64,000 nt of DNA from a virus: IMG/VR virus record IMGVR_UViG_3300030098_005498, positions 25,484 through 89,483 of that record. The stretch is one strand, 5' to 3'. Position numbers and translations under genes: made by a program. Every line of letters begins with the position of its first letter. Position 1 is the stretch's first letter. Below the pieces are notes generated by a model. The model saw only the letters and a list, made by a program, of their open reading frames with translations, made no database searches and was not told where the DNA came from. This document shows, piece after piece, positions 61,516 through 64,000 of this stretch.

Positions 61516-61706
61516 GTGTAGTGTACTAATTCAGCACTAACCCCTTTCAGTTTGTAGTATTGGGGTAGATTATCAACGTCCAAATGTTGACCAGGGGGCG
61601 GAGTTTCTTCCTTGGTCCTATCATAATAAATAGATGTCGCAAGAATTATACCCATTCCAATTATCGACAGTGTTAAAAAAATAACTTCTTTTTTTTCTCT
61701 CGGCAT
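61512..61706 (-). CDS. single-segment membrane protein
   Basis: Residues 8-27 (VIFLTLSIIGMGIILATSIY) form a membrane segment after a basic start; the 64-residue protein ends in a polar tail. Part of the membrane micro-protein run. Confidence 0.55.
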   Translation of the reverse strand: MPREKKEVIFLTLSIIGMGIILATSIYYDRTKEETPPPGQHLDVDNLPQYYKLKGVSAELVHYT

Positions 61707-61709
61707 GAT

Positions 61710-61790
61710 TTACCTTTGATTCTCAATAGCCCACGATCCAAAAATAAAAATTAATCCAATAACTATAATATATGCTAGTACATTAATCAT
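61710..61790 (-). CDS. 26-residue membrane peptide
   Basis: ATG 61790 follows AAGGAG at ideal spacing and encodes MINVLAYIIVIGLIFIFGSW plus six residues. The strong ribosome site and the 8-nt overlap with the preceding gene's stop support translation. Confidence 0.6.
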   Translation of the reverse strand: MINVLAYIIVIGLIFIFGSWAIENQR

Positions 61791-61926
61791 ACTTCTCCTT
61801 TTCAAGGGAAAACTGTAGATTATCTCGTTGTAGTTGTTCCAAGAAATAAGCCTTGGCTTCTTCTTTTGCTTCTTCTTCAGTTTTAGCCTCGGACGCATAC
61901 CCACTATCTAAATAAACAAAGTACAC
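61783..61926 (-). CDS. 47-residue charged protein (GTG start)
   Basis: GTG 61926 has AAAGGA 7 nt upstream and encodes a protein with a repetitive helix (TEEEAKEEAKAYFLEQLQRD). Its stop overlaps the next membrane peptide start. A longer frame in another phase lacks a good start and is judged a shadow. Confidence 0.55.
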   Translation of the reverse strand: MYFVYLDSGYASEAKTEEEAKEEAKAYFLEQLQRDNLQFSLEKEKYD

Positions 61927-61928
61927 AA

Positions 61929-62099
61929 TTAGATCCTTTCAATTAGCCAACGGTTGTTTTTTAAGTCCTGCTCAATAATTTCGTAAGTTACACCATCAAT
62001 TTCAAAAGTTTCTCCAACAATTAAAAATTCCAATTCTTGATTTAACCTCATAGAGTCGGAAAAAAGATCATACCAGTATTGCTGTAATATTTCAGTCAT
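61929..62099 (-). CDS. 56-residue hypothetical protein
   Basis: Encodes MTEILQQYWYDLFSDSMRLN... with a beta-rich second half (LIVGETFEIDGVTYEIIEQD). Its ATG overlaps the upstream stop by 8 nt, supporting operon translation. Confidence 0.55.
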   Translation of the reverse strand: MTEILQQYWYDLFSDSMRLNQELEFLIVGETFEIDGVTYEIIEQDLKNNRWLIERI

Positions 62100-62181
62100 T
62101 TTTTAAAGACCATCTAAATACTTGAAGGAAAACAAGAAACAGCCCTAAACCTAAAAATAGTTCTAAACTATTATAATCCAT
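62092..62181 (-). CDS. 29-residue membrane peptide
   Basis: GGAG lies 8 nt before ATG 62181; the peptide is MDYNSLELFLGLGLFLVFLQ plus nine residues, a single membrane segment with a basic C-terminal end. Confidence 0.55.
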   Translation of the reverse strand: MDYNSLELFLGLGLFLVFLQVFRWSLKND

Positions 62182-62296
62182 TGATTTTACTCCAAATATA
62201 AGAAAATACGTAGGAACATGTGTAGACGAGACCACTTACTACACATGCGAGCAACCCCATCTCAACAGTTCCCCCGCAAACACAGGAAAGAATCAT
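62171..62296 (-). CDS. 41-residue Cys-containing membrane peptide
   Basis: ATG 62296 overlaps the preceding stop as TAATG and encodes MILSCVCGGTVEMGLLACVV..., a hydrophobic peptide with four Cys. Overlap at both ends supports it. Confidence 0.5.
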   Translation of the reverse strand: MILSCVCGGTVEMGLLACVVSGLVYTCSYVFSYIWSKINGL

Positions 62297-62481
62297 TATA
62301 CTGTTAGTCCCTTCTCTAAACTTTTGAGCAGATCCTCCACATTAAAAACTTCGGCGAGATCAGCACCTAGAGTCTCCTCGTTGGTATGTCGTTGTCTATC
62401 TGTAAGAGACAGCCACAAAAGGTACTTCAATTCTTCAACGCTAACATCCTGGCCCGCCATCAATTTGTATGCAATATTCAT
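62296..62481 (-). CDS. 61-residue hypothetical protein
   Basis: A helical acidic protein (MAGQDVSVEELKYLLWLSLT) within the same run; no motif. Confidence 0.5.
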   Translation of the reverse strand: MNIAYKLMAGQDVSVEELKYLLWLSLTDRQRHTNEETLGADLAEVFNVEDLLKSLEKGLTV

Positions 62482-62492
62482 TTAAAACCCCC

Positions 62493-62681
62493 TTACTCAT
62501 CTTTATCTTGCTCTAATAGATATTTGTAAATTCCCGTTAATAACTTTAACATTTGCTGATACTCTTTATCAGAATATTTATAAAAGTCTTTTTGTATGTT
62601 GTACAGGCTCGTTCCATCTACCCTGTCTAACATATCAAGGGCAATTTCAAAAGCTGTAATTAGGTCAATCTTTTTGTCCAT
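62493..62681 (-). CDS. 62-residue hypothetical protein
   Basis: A helical protein (LITAFEIALDMLDRVDGTSL) whose ATG shares one base with the preceding stop. Confidence 0.5.
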   Translation of the reverse strand: MDKKIDLITAFEIALDMLDRVDGTSLYNIQKDFYKYSDKEYQQMLKLLTGIYKYLLEQDKDE

Positions 62682-62899
62682 TAGTTGTTTTTCTTTGCAA
62701 GAGATAATGTAAAGTTGGGCTCAATGGGGCTAACTTTACCGGTAAGTTCGTATAATTTTTCTTGCAACGATTTAATATTTTCGTTTGTAGAGGCACGTTC
62801 TTCATCTGTTAATGTACTAGATTGAATGTCCTTCAAATAATCAATAGCAAGAGTGAGTTGTTTGATTTCCCAATCAATGTTGTAAGCCTGAGCCGTCAT
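62681..62899 (-). CDS. 72-residue hypothetical protein
   Basis: A helical hairpin-like protein (TLAIDYLKDIQSSTLTDEER) with AAGGAG before the ATG. First gene after the promoter at 62950. Confidence 0.55.
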   Translation of the reverse strand: MTAQAYNIDWEIKQLTLAIDYLKDIQSSTLTDEERASTNENIKSLQEKLYELTGKVSPIEPNFTLSLAKKNN

Positions 62900-62949
62900 G
62901 ATAACTTCTCCTTGTCTAAGTTGTAAAGAAACGTGTAATACTGATTCTG

Positions 62950-62977
62950 ATTATATACTACTTATCGGAATTGTCAA
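62950..62977 (-). promoter_or_regulatory. promoter for the micro-protein run
   Basis: Perfect TTGACA and TATAAT separated by 16 nt on the minus strand, overlapping the end of the preceding membrane protein gene. Confidence 0.75.
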
Positions 62978-63131
62978 GAGGTTTCTTCAATATGATTTCA
63001 GATTTTATTGATTTGCTCTGTATTCTCTCCTCGTGTAGTATTTTGAATGTAAAATAAACAAATGCAGATGCTGCAATTAATGCGAGAATAAAATTTGGAT
63101 CAACTTTTTTGAAGATAAACGGTCTTTTCAT
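62958..63131 (-). CDS. 57-residue membrane protein
   Basis: AAAGGA precedes ATG 63131. One membrane segment (FILALIAASAFVYFTFKIL) after a basic N-terminus, then a charged tail. The next operon's promoter is embedded in its last codons. Confidence 0.55.
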   Translation of the reverse strand: MKRPFIFKKVDPNFILALIAASAFVYFTFKILHEERIQSKSIKSEIILKKPLDNSDK

Positions 63132-63142
63132 TAAGGGTTCCT

Positions 63143-63337
63143 TTAAAATCCTGGCGTCATTCCAGAAGGGGGTTTGCTTAACAGTATTCCCTTTTGGGGT
63201 TCGGGGTCGGGCAGCTCTATAATATGAAGGTGACTATGTTCAACTCTGCTGTATCGCGGGGGTGCTACAAAGTATCCCAGAAAAGTTCCAACAGTCAAGC
63301 CTACACAAAAACATATTAACAATTCCGTATTTTTCAT
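63143..63337 (-). CDS. 64-residue membrane protein
   Basis: An N-terminal membrane segment or uncleaved signal (LLICFCVGLTVGTFLGYFVA) is followed by a Pro- and His-containing tail (HSHLHIIELPDPEPQ). Small phage proteins of this shape can be spanin-like, but there is no lipobox. Confidence 0.5.
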   Translation of the reverse strand: MKNTELLICFCVGLTVGTFLGYFVAPPRYSRVEHSHLHIIELPDPEPQKGILLSKPPSGMTPGF

Positions 63338-63388
63338 AGTGTACCCCCTTTAAGTTGATATATTGATGAACAATATATATTACACACC

Positions 63389-63580
63389 TTATTCAACTTG
63401 TGTATTTTTTATTTGTTGAATATTTTGCTGTCTTGTTGTTCTCAAAATCCATAACTCATAACACTCGGCACACTTGACAACATCGCCTTTGTTGGTTGGA
63501 ATCTTGTAGTAGTCATCTGTATAATAATCACACAATATGCATTTTAGTTTTTTCTTTTGTTTTTTATTTTTTTCTACCAT
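63389..63580 (-). CDS. 63-residue zinc-ribbon protein
   Basis: From ATG 63580 (AAGGAA upstream) a lysine-rich start leads into CILCDYYTDD ... VVKCAECYELW, a CxxC-CxxC zinc site. The first minus-strand gene in the window as transcribed. Confidence 0.55.
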   Translation of the reverse strand: MVEKNKKQKKKLKCILCDYYTDDYYKIPTNKGDVVKCAECYELWILRTTRQQNIQQIKNTQVE

Positions 63581-63667
63581 TAAATTCCTTTTTATTTTAT
63601 CCCACGGTAAGAATATATAATTTATGTTCGTAGTATGATAGGCCAAAATAAGCATAAAAACACACAC

Positions 63668-63934
63668 ATTCTCGCCATGCTCGATATATATTTTATAGCA
63701 GGAAAAAAGACTCTATAACACAATAGAAATGTACACTAAACACTATAATAAAAGAATATATGAATAATTATATCTCTAACACATAAAAACATTATATCAC
63801 CCTATGTTTGCACATTAAGAGATACAAGAGCTAACACCATTTGTTCCCACAATTACCCATTTTGAACCACGTACCCCCGCAATAAGTAGTAAAGTAATTT
63901 TATTTGTTAAATATTGCCGCTAGAAAGTCAAAAT
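63668..63934. other. divergent intergenic region
   Basis: A very AT-rich stretch separates the first minus-strand gene from the plus-strand gene at 63935. No gene with a good start is seen; a 35-residue minus frame (GVRGSKWVIVGTNGVSSCIS) looks coding-like but has no start codon. It probably holds divergent promoters and possibly an origin. Confidence 0.4.
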
Positions 63935-64000
63935 ATGCCGCAAAATAGACCCAGGTTGGATCTTTATCGTGCTAAAATGACATATTTGTATGAATATAAG
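63935..64000 (+). CDS. start of a plus-strand gene (partial)
   Basis: AGAAAG precedes ATG 63935, and the frame MPQNRPRLDLYRAKMTYLYE stays open to the window edge. It is the only plus-strand gene with a credible start; the product is not identifiable from 22 residues. Confidence 0.5.
   Translation, partial: MPQNRPRLDLYRAKMTYLYEYK

Noticed and set aside
61710-61904. A 64-residue basic protein starting at GTG 61904
   Set aside because: Two better-supported genes with strong ribosome sites (61783-61926 and 61710-61790) explain the region.
1-64000. Lysogeny module or reverse transcriptase/diversity-generating element
   Set aside because: No integrase, CI-type repressor or reverse transcriptase motifs were found in any frame considered.

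Overview
The window is a 64 kb piece of a large, AT-rich tailed double-stranded DNA phage (or a close phage-like element), probably lytic, since I see no integrase or lysogeny repressor. Almost every gene lies on the minus strand in tight runs with ATGA or TAATG stop/start overlaps. One plus-strand gene begins at 63935, so a divergent promoter region lies near the right end. No terminase, portal or major capsid gene could be recognised here. The host cannot be named. A phage-encoded split (circularly permuted) tmRNA, tRNAs for AGA and AUA codons, and consensus TTGACA-16/17 nt-TATAAT promoters point to a bacterial host.

Layout, read along the minus strand from right to left. 59.5-63.6 kb: many micro-proteins (zinc ribbons and single-membrane-segment peptides), two tRNA genes and a secreted small protein. 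56.3-59.6 kb: a TnpB-like RNA-guided protein with substituted RuvC residues, flanked by 34-nt direct repeats; a homologue of the heme-dependent oxidative N-demethylase family; and a UvdE-type UV repair endonuclease. 36.9-56.2 kb: five large right-handed beta-helix fibre or spike proteins, including a 2294-residue protein with a polyserine tract of about 130 residues and an interior of foreign composition, followed upstream by a GMP reductase and a PD-(D/E)XK-like protein. 34.9-36.9 kb: a glycosyltransferase, a membrane micro-protein and the permuted tmRNA. 28-35 kb: dCMP deaminase, SSB, a methyltransferase, a structured RNA, a secreted CAP-domain protein, a membrane-anchored nuclease-like protein, a RuvA-C-like membrane protein, a PAP2 phosphatase and a basic virion-type protein. 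23-28.2 kb: three tandem paralogous HIRRGD glycosyltransferases, a GT4 glycosyltransferase, a papain-like protease and a run of small membrane proteins that may be lysis genes. 18.9-22.3 kb: a sigma factor and a probable virion protein. 13-18.6 kb: class Ia ribonucleotide reductase (with a 38-residue zinc-ribbon gene between the subunits), a nucleotidyltransferase, ThyX and a MazG-like protein. 1-12 kb: PhoH, an FmdB-like zinc ribbon, RecA/UvsX, a nuclease, a DnaB-type helicase, a DnaG-type primase, a dNMP kinase, a RecB/Cas4-like nuclease and the start of a DNA polymerase III alpha subunit.

Together the genes give a self-contained replication and recombination set (polymerase, primase, helicase, SSB, RecA, nucleases), a dNTP supply set (RNR, ThyX, dCMP deaminase, dNMP kinase, MazG-like, GMP reductase), translation rescue (tmRNA, tRNAs), surface chemistry (seven glycosyltransferase-like genes plus a methyltransferase) and host recognition (beta-helix fibres). 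The most unusual items are the putatively nuclease-dead TnpB homologue with repeat-flanked ends, the permuted tmRNA, the heme-demethylase homologue, and a stem-closed RNA that carries a 38-nt segment antisense to a nearby nuclease-like gene.
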